From assembly GCA_947462335.1 (NCBI GenBank), contig OX381720.1, positions 65,369,946-65,433,945 on the forward strand: a stretch of 64,000 nucleotides of DNA, written 5' to 3'. Positions 42,491-54,690 of this stretch are shown here, piece by piece. Within the stretch, counting starts at the first letter, position 1; each line of letters starts with the position of its first letter. The translations under genes were made by a program, and so were the position numbers. The notes under the pieces were generated by a model that searched no databases, was not told the origin of the DNA, and was given only the letters and a program-made list of their open reading frames with translations. The stretch comes from Harmothoe impar (Eukaryota; Annelida; Polychaeta; Phyllodocida; Polynoidae).

Positions 42491-45273
42491 AAATATTTTT
42501 TTCTATAATTTCAAGGTCTATATTAGATTGTGTGCAAGTGTCATATTTGAGAAAAAGGCCTAACCCCCCGAAATGGGCACTTTAGTTTTGGTCACATTGG
42601 TCTGTGAGTCCATACCGGTACTGTGTAGTTTAAATTGTGCTCAGATTTCAAAATTCCCCAACCCCCCCACTGAAGTAAAAAATTGACCCATTTTCCTGGA
42701 AATATTTTTTTCTATAATTTCAAGGTCTATATTAGATTGTGTGCAAGTGTCATACTTGAGAAATAGGCCTAACCCCCCGAAATGGGCACTTTAGTTTTGG
42801 TCACATTGGTCTGTGAGTCAATACCGGTACTGTGTAGTTTAAGTTGTGCTCAGATTTCAAATGGTGAGTGAAGTTGGGAGCCTTCTTGGCGTGTTGGGAG
42901 CCTTCTTGACGTGTTGGGAGCCTTCCTGACGTGTTGGGAGCCTTCCTGACGTGTTGGGAGCCTTCCTGACGTGTTGGGAGCCTTCCTGACGTGTTGGGAG
43001 CCTTCCTGACGTATTGGGAGCCTTCCTGGCATGTTGGGAGCCTTCTTGGCGTGTTGGGAGCCTTCCTGACGTGTTGGGAGCCTTCCTGACGTATTGGGAG
43101 CCTTCCTGACGTGTTGGGAGCCTTTGGTAAAAAAATAAATCAATCTATTTCAGTAATAATTCTGCGAAGAGAAGAAATTACATATAAAATGGCAAATTTG
43201 TTCGCCCCCCCCCCCCCCTGGGCCCTTTCGAAATGTTCAATTTTGAGGTACTTAGACACAATATTTGAGAAATTCTTTTTGCGAGGACTACCACAGATGT
43301 GTATAGTATAGAATTCAAACATGCACATAGCTCTGGAACTAAACATGATAGAGAGATAAATTGAACATTTCTGAACTCCTCTCACCGAGACGCATCGTTT
43401 GGAGCCATATTTTAGTTTCGATTTTCACAATATTCTTCATTTTGCTCTTTTAAATTTTAAGGAACCTAGACATGATATTTGAGAATTTTCTTTTGCTGGG
43501 ACTACCACTAATGTCCAAACAATGAGAATTTCTGGGAGATATTGCATAATATGCAGTAGTTATTTAGTAAACATGAACTGAACTGGTTTGGTGTTAACTT
43601 GGGAGCGCGCACATTTTTTCGCCCCCCCCCCATGGGCCCTTTGGAAATGTTCAATGTTGAGGTACTTAGACAAAATATTTGAGAAATTCTTTTTGCGAGG
43701 ACTACCACAGATCTGTTTAAAATATGGGTCCCTTGGCTAAAATTTGGGGTTGAGGGATGGAGCCTAACTGGGTTAAACGACATGAGCTGTGCTACTCACA
43801 ATTTGGGTCCTAATCAGCATTCATGCAAAATGCTGACCCAAGGAGGAGTGGTTGGAGCCCCTAGATGTGTTGAAGAGCCCCTGATCAAGGTTCTGAGTGC
43901 TGTGTCCACGTGGCCAAGGCTCCCGCTCCTGCTACTCCGGCGACTCCCGCTCCCGTGGCTCCCGTTTGTGCGACTCCTGCTCGTACCGCTCATGTTCACT
44001 GGAAAATATGAGAATTTACATATAAAATGGCAGAAAAAAAACTTTAACTTCTGAAGAACCATGGCCTTTTATTTAAAGTCACTACTGGGTATTTACATGT
44101 ATTAAACCACAGACAGCTCTATTAACCTTTCTGGGTGTTGAATACCAGGTATTTACATGTATTAAAGCACAGGCAACTCTAATAACCTTTCTGAGTGTTA
44201 AATACTGGGTATTTACATGTATTAAACAACAGACAGCTCCAGGGGGGGGGGACAGAAGGTTACTAATATTCACCTAGCTCTGGAACTAAACATGATAGAT
44301 TGATAAATTGAACATTTCTGAACTCCTCTCACCGAGACCCATCGTTTGGAGCCATATTTTAGTTTCGATTTTCACAATATTCTTCATTTTGCTCTTTTAA
44401 ATTTTGAGGAACCTAGACATGATATTTGAGAATTTCCTTTTGATGGGACTACCACAGATGTCCAAAGAATGAGAATTTTTGGGAGATATTGCATAATATG
44501 CAGTAGTTATTTCTGTAAACCTGAACTTAACCTGTTTGGTGTTAACTGGGGAGCGCGCAAATATTTTCGCCCCCCCCCCCCATGGGCCCTTTGGAAATGT
44601 TCAATTTTGAGGTACTTAGACACAATATTTGAGAAATTCTTTTTGCGTGGACTACCACAGATCTGTTTAAAATTTGGGTCCCTTGGCTAAAATTTCGGGT
44701 TGAGGGATGGAGCCTAACTGGGTTAAGCGACATGAGCTGTGCTACTCACAATTTGGGTCCTAATCAGCATTCATGCAAAATGCTGACCCAAGGAGGAGTG
44801 GTTGGAGCCCCTAGACGTGTTGAAGAGCCCCTGATCAAGGTTCTGAACGCTGTGTCCACGTGGCCAAGGCTCCTGCTCCTGGGACTCCCGCTCCCGTTGC
44901 TCCCGTTTGTGCGACTCCCGCTCGTACCGCTCACGTTCACTGGAAAATTTTAGAATTTACATATAAAATGGCAGAAAAAGAACTTTAACTTCTGAAGAAC
45001 CATGGCCTTTTATTTAAAGTCACTACCGCGTATTTTCATGTATTAAACCACAGACAGCTTTATTAACCTTTCTGAGTGTTATATACCGGGTATTTACATG
45101 TATCAAACCACATACAGCTCTAATAACCTTTCTGGTCATAAACCAAAAATAAACACCCCAATACACATGGCTGGCAATATATTGAAAAAAAGGAAATCTT
45201 GTCCGATTTGAACATGTAAACAGTCCATTTTGATCAGAATTTTGTCAGGGTTTCATTTCTGGACTCAGCCAAG
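42491..45273. repeat. Segmental duplication, copy 2 (2.8 kb)
   Basis: Copy of 38600-41322. It ends at TGGACTCAGCCAAG, after which a third, 50-bp scrap of the internal unit (45274-45328) leads into the ATCATGAT satellite. Confidence 0.93.
42873..43124. repeat. 20-bp minisatellite, array 2
   Basis: About 12.6 copies of GTTGGGAGCCTTCCTGACGT, three more than array 1. Confidence 0.95.
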
Positions 45274-45334
45274 TTTGGTGTTAACTGGGGAGCGCGCAAA
45301 TATTTTCGCCCCCCCCCCCCATGGGCCCCAGGTA

Positions 45335-46335
45335 GAAAAATATCATGATGAATATCATGATTTATCATGTTGAACCATGATCTATCATGATCTATCATGA
45401 TAAATCATAATAAAGCATGTTTTCTTCTACCATAATTAACTGTGATAAATCATACTTTATCATGATATTACCTCCTGAGGGGCAAAATCATGATAAATCA
45501 TATATTTTTGTATCATGATAAATCATACTTTATTGTGATATTACCTCTTGAGAGGGTAAAGCATGATCAATTATGTTTTCTTCTACCAAGATTAATCATA
45601 ATTAATCATACTGCATTATGATCCTACCTCCTGAAGAGCAAAATCATGATAAATTATGTTTTCTTTTTCATGATATGTCATTATATACCATACTTCATCA
45701 TGATCTAACCCCTTGAGAGGGGAAATATGATTTATCATGATTTTTACCTAATCATATTTAATCATAATTTATCATGGTTTATCATGATTTTATCCAATGG
45801 GAGAGAAAACATGGTTTATCATGATTCTACCTGATCATGATTAATCATAATGTATTATGATTGGCCATGATCTCACCTATTGAGAGGGAAAACATGATTT
45901 ATCATGAGTTTAACTTAACATAATTAATCATAATATTTCATGATTTATCATGATTTAACACACTGAGAGAGAAAACATGATTTATCAGGATTTTAACTTA
46001 ACATAATTAATCATAATATTTCATGACTTATCATGATTTAACACACTGAGAGAGAAAACATGATTTATCAGGATTTTAACTTAACATAATTAATCATAAT
46101 AATTTATGATTTATCATGATTTAACACATTGAGAGAGAAAACATGATTTATCATGATTTAATTGACCATGATTAATCATGATATATCATGATTTACTATG
46201 ATCTTTCCCATTGATTGGAAAAACATGATTTATCACAATTTTACCTGATCATGATTTATCATAATCTCACCCAATGAGACAGAAACCTGTTTTATCACGA
46301 TTTTACCTTATCATAATTAATCACAATAATATTAT
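45335..46335. repeat. ATCATGAT-rich satellite
   Basis: Dense TTTATCATGATT / AATCATAATTAATC words. In the right half a unit of about 83 bp (ACACTGAGAGAGAAAACATG...) is clear, starting at 45961, 46044 and 46127. Highly palindromic and non-coding. Confidence 0.85.
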
Positions 46336-46679
46336 ATATGAAATCATGTCAAGTTTCTGCATACATAACAATCTGTTTGTTCTCACCTGTACTAACCTTT
46401 ATCCATCTTTTAACACATAAGTGTGTCTATAATTACCGTAAATTCCCGTGTACTACCCGCGGGTTGTACACGAACCAAACTCAGCTTTCATTTGATACCA
46501 AACATGCCTATATAAGGTGCGTGGTTATACGAGGGTTTTTATCACTAAAAAACAGTACTAAAATTGAAATTTTCAAATTCAAAAACAGGTTATAGGATTC
46601 CCCTGAGTTAGGGGTGCGGGTTATACGCGAGATGCCGGTTGTACGCAGGAATTTACGGTAGGCCTATATATGATTATTG
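46336..46679. other. AT-rich spacer, no gene seen
   Basis: TACCGTAAATTCC near 46434 is partly mirrored by GGAATTTACGGTA near 46649, so this may be a small inverted-repeat element. Not pursued further. Confidence 0.35.
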
Positions 46680-47400
46680 CAGCGATTCATTTATTCAGAA
46701 TGCACCGCCTAATGGTTGTTCGCAAGGATCAGGGATTTTTTTCTTCTATCGATGTTGGGGGGGGGGGGGTTAATTATTTTTGATCGGAGTCAAAGATCAT
46801 CACTTTTTTCTTTGGATGTGGGGGGGGGAGCAAAGCTTTTTGGCAAGGATCAGGGACTTTTTTGGTTGGGGGGGGGGGAGCAAAAGGTAAGGATCAGGAA
46901 GCGATTAATTTATTCAGAATGTACAGCCTAATGGTTGTTCTCAAGGATCAGGGATTTTTTTCTTCTTTCGATGATGGGGGGGGGGGGGGGCGTCAATTCT
47001 TTTTTTGATTGCAGTCAAGGATTGTCACTTTTTTCTTTGGATGGGGGGGGGGGCGGCAGAGCCTTTTTCTCAAGGATCAGGGACTTTTTTCCTTGGGGGA
47101 GGAACCAAAAGGTTGTTCGTTAGGATCAGGAAGCGATTCATTTATTCAGAATGCACCGCCTAATGGTTGTTCGCAAGGAATTTTTTCTTCTTTCGATGAT
47201 GGGGGGGGTCAATTTTTTTTGATTGGAGTCAAGGATCGTCACTTTTTTCTTTAGATAGGGGGTGGGGGGCGGAGCCTTTTCGCAAGGATCAGGGATTGTC
47301 ACTTTTTTCTTTGGATGGGGGGGGGAGGGCGGAAGCTTTTATCACAAAGATTAGGAATTTTTCTCTTCTTTCGATGATGGCGGGGGGGGGGGTCAAAATT
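46680..47400. repeat. G-rich VNTR, array 2
   Basis: Same units as 41440-42335. The following 47400-47580 also matches 41220-41400 with divergence. Confidence 0.85.
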
Positions 47401-50030
47401 GAAAAAAATGAAATCTTGTCTGATTTGGACATGTAAATAGTCCATTTTCATCAGAATTTTGTCAGTGTTTCATTTCTGGCCTCTGCTAAGCCCTACACAG
47501 AGTACAACACGCTTTTCACGGACATCGCGGTACTCGGAAATTGTACTTTTTGATTGACAAATTCAACCCCAGAAACTTCAATTTTCTCAGCAACCACTGG
47601 GCCATTGTTGATGCCGTTTGGAGAAAGTAACCCAGGAGTAATATAGGGGACTCGCTGAATTTTTCATAATTTTATGACGATTTTTTTTTTTTCATTTTCC
47701 CATTGGATTCAAGCACTAACACGTACATTTTGATGGTCTATTGCTCAATAAGTACTTGGCCGAGCTGCATGCCCTTTGGAGGGAACAATGTTTGTGAAAT
47801 ATGGGAGACTCGCTGAATTTTTCTGAATTTTTGAAACTTTTTTTTTTTTTTCCATTTTCCAATGTGTTTCTTCAATCTTTCGGGGACAAATTTTACCCCA
47901 GCACCCCCAATTTTCGGGATCTAACCACAATCTCTCGTCCTGGTATACTATAGATGTTTATATAATGCGTAGGGCATGTTAATCTGATATAAAACATGAT
48001 TAAATAAGCCTACCTTGAGCCAAAAATCCAAAAAGCAAACTGAAGTTGAGGCACGACGAGGCCGTATACTATATAGGATTTCAACAGGGTCGGGATGGTG
48101 AATTGACCCAAACTCAGGGGGGCTTGGGGGGTCAAAAAGATTTTTTTTTTTAATGGGATATTGCAATCTGGGATATTAAACATGTCATCTTTGATATATA
48201 TTAAGGGCAGATCCCAAAAATTTCTCTAACCCCCCAAACAAAAAAAAATCGTTGAGCAAATTTTCAAGTTATTCTAGTAGTATTCATGTTTAAGGGTTGT
48301 GCCTGTATGTGAAAAGTGACTTCTACTTGTTGCATTTCTTAATAAATCGTATCATTAGAAAGGTCTTAGAATTGGGAGTTCAGAAAAAATTATTTTGGGG
48401 CTCCCCCCCCCTTGTACAATTTTAAAGAGCAGTTTTCATGTTTGCATGGAGCCACTGTCACTCGGCACCCATAGACTCCCTATGTTAAAGCACTACCGGG
48501 TAGCGTCCCAACCCTGAAACCTGACACGGGGGGGGGGGAGCTCAATTTTTTTTTGCTTCAAGGGGGTGCCCTGCCCCAAACCAAATGTTTGTCGAAGACA
48601 TACCCGTATCTATAGAACTAAACATGATAGAGAGCCAAATTTTACGTTTCTGAAATCCTCTCGCCGAGACGCTTTGTGTGGCGCTATGCAAAAGAGTCTA
48701 GGTCAAAGCGTTCTACTCGCGGTTAACAACATCTCGGGGACAAATTCAACCCCAGCACCCACAATTTTCGGAATATAACCACAATATCTCGTCCTGGCAT
48801 ATGTAGATGTTTATATAATGCGTAGGGCATGTTAATCTGATATAAAACATGATTAAATAAGCCTACCTTGAAGAACAGCGCCGTCATTTTTAAAGGCCGA
48901 CCAAAATCCCCCCAATCAAGCGCCTTGCCATATTTTGCTCATTTAGGTTTTGAAAACCTCAGACTCAATATTTTAGCAAATGCTTTTGCGGGGACTAGGA
49001 CAGATGTCCATAGATACAGGATTTTGAGGTGCCATTGCAGAATATTCAGTAGTTATTGAGAAAAATGATATTTTATGGCGAAGTTTTCACTTGGTGAGAC
49101 GCTACCCGGTAGCAATGCCTTTAAAAATGACAGTCCGGTCTGCGTCAATCAGCTGATCGTTGACCTACATTCAGATTGAGACGATTTTTTTTTTTAATTG
49201 GCTTCGTTTGGGGGTTAAAATACATTATATTTAATGGAAACAAAGCCTAAGCGTTACAAAACATCCTATATTTGGACGTACAATAGCTGAATTAGGCCCT
49301 AGCCCCCCAGAAAATTTGGTTGAAGCGTTTTTCAATGGGGGCGACCAGCCATGCTGTCATTTTCAAACTTCTATCATTTGATCATTGGCTCAGTTTTTTT
49401 GTCTTTTCAAGTTTGAGAGTTCGTCAATATCATTTTGCGGAATAACGCAGCTACTGAGCTGTCCGCAATTTCAACCCCCATAAGAGAGGAGCCTAATCTA
49501 TCGATAAAAACAATAATTGCGGACTTACCCTTCATATTTGAGCTGTAATCCATGATTTCACTGAATTCTGAAGCGTGTCATCGTCCATCGGCGTTCCACT
49601 GCCCGCCATGTTGGATTTTGATACCGGAGATTGCCGAAGCACTCGATAAACAAATTATTTTTTTATCAAGACAGTTATACTGTCCAAAATGTCCGCAACT
49701 GCCTAGATATTACCTGTAGGAGTAATAATATTACCTTGAAAGTCCGCAATTTGCTCGATTTCGGAAGATAAAGATGTTCGTGCCGACCCCCGAGTAAACC
49801 GGATGTCATTTTTGATGTCGTAAAACGGGGTACCTTTTCTCAAGAATCTGAGGAGGCAAGTTTCGGCGACTTAACTTTGCCAAAAATCAATCAATCCTCC
49901 TTAATTTGACCATGTAAGTAGTAAATTATTGCAGATTAACAAAGAGTAATATGTTTTCTTTAAGTTGTCACCTTTTGAGGCAGGAGAAACAATGATAAGT
50001 CGTGGAAAATGGACTTCAAGCGAGACGAGT
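47401..50030. other. Diverged repeat debris, no gene seen
   Basis: Contains degraded copies of the unit around 39370-39450 (for example 48610-48680: AACTAAACATGATAGAGAG, CTCTCGCCGAGACGC) and of each other (47930-48010 and 48780-48860 share ATAATGCGTAGGGCATG). No coding region recognised. Confidence 0.5.
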
Positions 50031-50099
50031 CAGTGAACTCACTGACTCGCCTGCAAATTAGTGAAATTTCGAAGACGAAAATGATAGGAATCTGGATAA

Positions 50100-52010
50100 A
50101 AAAGCAATGGCCCTATGACCGATCCTTGTGGTACACCGAACGGGATTGGAAGCGAAGCCGATATCCTGCCATTTGCCTTTGTGGACTGTGTCCTATTTGT
50201 GAGGTAATTTTCTATTAATTTTCTTGAAGAAGGCCTAAAACCAATTTTTCCCAATTTATTTGTTAGAAGTAGGTGGTTTATAGTATCAAAAGCCTTTTTA
50301 AAGTCCAAGAAGATGGCTGTTGTCCCCTTATCATTATTTGATTCCCTGTAAATGTGATTTGTAAATTTTATTAAGCTATTAAGTGTAGATCTCCCCGGTC
50401 TAAAGCCATCTTGATTTTCCAAGAGAATATTGTTATCAGTTAAGCGAGTAAGGATTTGTTTATGAAGAATTTTTTCTATTATTTTGAGGGTAATGGCAGA
50501 ATAGATATAGGTCTGAGATTATTCACATTAGAGGAGTCCCCCCCTTTTGGGAGTAGGGTAACAGTGGCAGTCTTCCAAGTATCAGGAAAAGTGGCTAGGT
50601 TAAAAATAAATGTAATATGCTCAGGTAGGCCTAAAATAGCAGCTTTAAGTACTGTAGTTTTCACAAGTGGAATACCAGAAGGTTTGTTACCCTTGACCTT
50701 TTTAATCAGTTTAATGACAGTTGCCTCGTCGGTCTCATGAAAAACAAATGCGGGTTCATATACCGGGGGATTCAGATCCTTAGCTAGCTTAGGGCCTATA
50801 TTCACAAAGTATTCATTAATATAAGTGGCTGTATCCTCAGGATTAATGGTAAGTTTATTTTCATGATGCAAGAGATTAAAAGTGATAGACTGGGGTTTTG
50901 GATTCACAACCCTGTTGAGTGCTTTCCAGTAGTTCTTGGGGCTATTGATATTATCATCTACTTGTTTTTTTGATAGGCTTCATCTGCTAATTTATTTTGT
51001 TGTTTGGAGAGGTTTAGGAAGTAGTGTTTGATATTGTTATCATCCTGGGATTTAGTTTTCTTAAATGTTTTAATGGCTGCATTTTTATCTTTAATGAGGC
51101 TAATTAGGTTTGCATCTAACCAGGATTTTTTTTAGTTTGGCTGAAAGTAAAACTCTTGACTTTGCAGGTTATGTCTAGTATATGGTTAATGGAGGCTATA
51201 AAGAGCTCCCAGGCATCATGTTGGTTGTCACAAGTCCAGAAATTATTCCAATCCAAATTTTTTAAGTCAATTACAAAGGTAATTTCATTAAAAAGTCTAT
51301 AACTTCTGCCTACAAAGTTGAGGGGAATTTTGGGGGTAGGAATGTGCTTTCTGGTAATAAATATTAGTTCATGATCACTGATGCCCCCTATTGATTTGAC
51401 TCCAGAATTAGCTATGTGGTCAGAATTGGTTATAACTTATAACGAGATCTATAATTGAATCATTTCCATTCCTATTAGGGTTATACCTTGTGATATCTTC
51501 AATTAACTGACGGGCCCCCAACCCAGCGAAGATATTATTAAGTTTATCTTGGTCTGGATTACCCTTTAAATAATCTATGTTAAAGTCACCTAGTGGGAAT
51601 ATTTCGCTGTATTTATCGGAGTCTTTTACATTAAAGGAATTTTTTATTATATCCAGTGCCTTAACCACGTCCCCCTTTGGGGGCAAATATACATTTGCTA
51701 AGACTAAGCGTCTCTGTCCACATGATTTCAATGTCCTTATTGCTAACATTATGCATGAAAAGTTAACTGCTTGAAGTTAGGCCATCCTTAATATAGGTTA
51801 GTAACCCGCCATGATTTATATCTCCTGCGTCAGATATGTGCCTGTCTAGTCTCTGAAGTGAATAAGCCTCTATGTGTACATGATTATAAGTCACATCCCC
51901 ATCCAGCCAGGTCTCAGAAAAAGTAACACAATCTATATCAGAATCTATGATATAATCGCGTATAGTTTCCATATCATTAAAGATACTGTGCACATTTAAA
52001 TGACATTAAT
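50100..52010 (-). pseudogene. LINE with endonuclease and partial reverse transcriptase
   Basis: The endonuclease domain lies at about 51993-51420 (CVTFSETWLDGD, LVLANVYLPPKGD, FPLGDFNID). The RT follows from about 50907 (NNLRPISILP, then QDGFRPGRSTLNSL, FLDFKKAFDTINH, GVPQGSVIGPLLF) to 50100, where similarity stops before the YADD box. Several frameshifts. It is 3'-truncated rather than 5'-truncated, implying later deletion. Confidence 0.85.
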
Positions 52011-54014
52011 GTAGACCCTTAACCCCTCTTAGGCCTAAGTCAAAAGACATCGTAAAATGAAAAGGAAGGACACACCCCTCCCCTGATACACTCCAATTGG
52101 GTGCCACTCATCCCATCCACCATCCACACAAGGTTTACATATAATGGGGCTAAAGCATCTTGTAATGCCCATGTTTTCTAAAAGTAATCTCATTGCCATG
52201 AGTTAAGGTGGGTCGCTACCCTTTGATCAAAGTTAACAGAATGTTCCTATTTTTTTTCTACAGACAGGCTGAATCATATAGAATCGAAAAATGAAAAGAA
52301 AAATAGGGGGTCCCGACCTACTTTTTTAGATACAGAATTTTGAAAAATTAAAGTATTTTAATTTTTCTCCAAAAATGAGAAAAAAAATTGCAAACTTAAA
52401 TAATTTTTCTAAATATCAACCATTATTCACAGAAATGTAAAACTTCACATGTGAAACACCTATATGTTCCACTTTGCTGCAAAATTAATTTTACAGTTGT
52501 ATGCCATGGCATTCTGGGTAAATATATGATGTTTTGGAAAGGAATAGGAATAAATTGCTATTATTTTGTAGCCTTATTGGCTAAAAATAGTATTCAAAAT
52601 TAACAGAATTTTTTTTAACTCTCTCAGAAATTAGTTCAGATCATTTGCTAACATAAGAGAGTGATTTTGATAGGGAGTCCCAGGCATATTTTTAGCTTTT
52701 TTGGCCTTTGAAGTTAAAAGATATAGCAAAATCGGTCTAAATCTTACATTTAAAGCTAAAAATAAAGTATAAAATGGCTAGAATCAGAGTAGAAAATGGC
52801 TACAATTTATGGGGTATAACAGCCTATAGGTGTTAGACGTATTGGTACCAGGAAGATGCACAGACGCCCCCATGTGTGGAGTGCCAGAACTATCACGGAC
52901 GACACCGCACTGCCCCCTGGAGGGTGACCATGTCAGTGCTTGTGTTTGGTGGTTGCCAGGGTCATTGCCGCTTCAGCCACAGCCCGGTGAGGTTGGGGCT
53001 TGCTTGTTTGCTCGTCATATTTTGAGAAATTTTTTCTTTTGTTGACCGCTTGAATGTGTATGATTATGTCATGTTAATAAATAGGCCATCTGTTTTACTC
53101 AGGGCCCAAGTCCAATCATCGCCTTGACCCTTTGTACACTTATTACTATTATAGCAAGAATCAACGACAGTATCAATACCCTTGGTTATTCTAAGTAACT
53201 TAATCAGATCTACATCATTCTAGATAATGATTTATTGGTAAATAGTTTCAATATTCTAACTTTTGATAAAATTAGCAAATGTCACTGGCTACATATATAT
53301 GAAATATTCAAAGTCCAAAAAAACGCTCAATTTTGCTCGGAATCTCCCAATTTTTTAACATGGCTTATTCATGATAAATATGTATCAGATTATGTAATAT
53401 AAGCTAATTCTGATACATTTAAGCTATATGTGCAGATACCTGCGCAGTGTGTCCATGTTCAAGAGGTAGCGATCCACCTTAAGTGACGAGATAAGAAGGG
53501 GTGGGATGCGGGATACCACCTGTCTAAAACATATAACAATTTTTATGTAATAATCTGTCGAGGAAACAGCTTAATTTTCTTTTTTAGTAACATATTTAAC
53601 AATTCCCATCATTAGCACAAAGGACTAAGTCCTATATACCTTAAATGACTGGGGTAAGTATAAGTATATATGTGTAAATACACTTTGGAGACATGTCCCA
53701 TATAATCCAATAGCGTCCAATTATTGGGCGGGGACGCAACTTCCCATAGGTAATGCCTTGAGATCAGAAACCAACATTCAGCTTTTGACGCTGATGGTGT
53801 GTCGAGCGCGGGTCTGCGTCAGCCCACGTCTTTGTGCCCGACCGCGGCAGGCCCATTACCTAGCACAGTCAATGAGTTAAAAAAGCACTTTGCCTATGTA
53901 CATCCTTATTAAGGTACAATTGTTTACAGTTCAATTTGTTTTAGAGTTACATTTAAGAAAACAGCATAACAGGAGGACAAAACAACAAAGTAGGTAACAG
54001 AGCACTGCCTAGAC
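52011..54014. other. AT-rich intergenic, no gene seen
   Basis: No coding stretch or structured RNA recognised. Short chance frames only. Confidence 0.4.
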
Positions 54015-54020
54015 TATATA
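54015..54020 (+). repeat. Target-site duplication TATATA (left)
   Basis: TATATA precedes AGTAGTAT at 54021 and also follows the right ends at 57287 and 63084. Low complexity makes it weaker evidence than GACAAT. Confidence 0.7.
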
Positions 54021-54690
54021 AGTAGTATAATATGTATCAGAACGGGACTATACTAAGTACTGGTTATTACTCACTGGACATGCAGCCAATCAGAGAGCTC
54101 CCTTTTGGCGGGAAATTCAAATTAGCCAATCAAAGGCCACCATTTGGGCGGGAAATTCAAATTGGTCATGTGACCTGAACCAGCCAATCAGAGACCTCCA
54201 TTAGGTGACTTGACCCCCTCATTTGCACAATAGACCACACACCCCCCTCATTTGCATAAAAGACGACACCCCCTTTTGTTCACGCGACTTGGACCAGCCA
54301 ATCAGAGACCTCCATTTGGGCAGGTGACCCCCTCATTTGCATAATAGATCACGCCCCCCTTTGGTCACATGACCAGAAGCACTCCTTATTTGGAAAATAG
54401 ACCACACCCCTTTGGTCACATGACCTATAGATCAACCAATCAGAGACCTCCATTTTGGTAGGGGAGGGGAGGGGGGATGCATAGGGGGGAGGGGGTGCAT
54501 AGAGGTGCATAGGGGGGCACTCTGGGGGAGGGGGGGCACTCTGGGGAGAGGGGTAGTGGGGGGAGGGGGGGTCCTCGGGGAGAAGAGGGGTGGGGAGGCC
54601 CTCTTAGGGTGCTAGTAGTGAAAAGAAAAAAAAATATTAAATTTAAGAGAATTACCTCCCCCCTCGAGGGGGGAGGTGGGTCTCTTAATG
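54021..54690 (+). repeat. Left TIR, second family
   Basis: The first 70 bp match the first family (CGGGACTA, ACTCACTGGACATGCAGCC). Then come CAGCCAATCAGAG boxes, CTCATTTGCATAA octamers (54246, 54330 plus a variant at 54228), a G-rich tract (54460-54600) and the hairpin TTACCTCCCCCCTCGAG plus complement with flanking AAGAGA/TCTCTT. Confidence 0.88.

Noticed and set aside
38982..43124. 20-bp arrays as CRISPR
   Set aside because: Units are contiguous without unique spacers; these are minisatellites in animal DNA.
39832..45000. Repeated 60-90-codon frames such as those at 39832 and 43782
   Set aside because: They lie in the segmental duplication with no domain, no start context and antisense frames of equal length.
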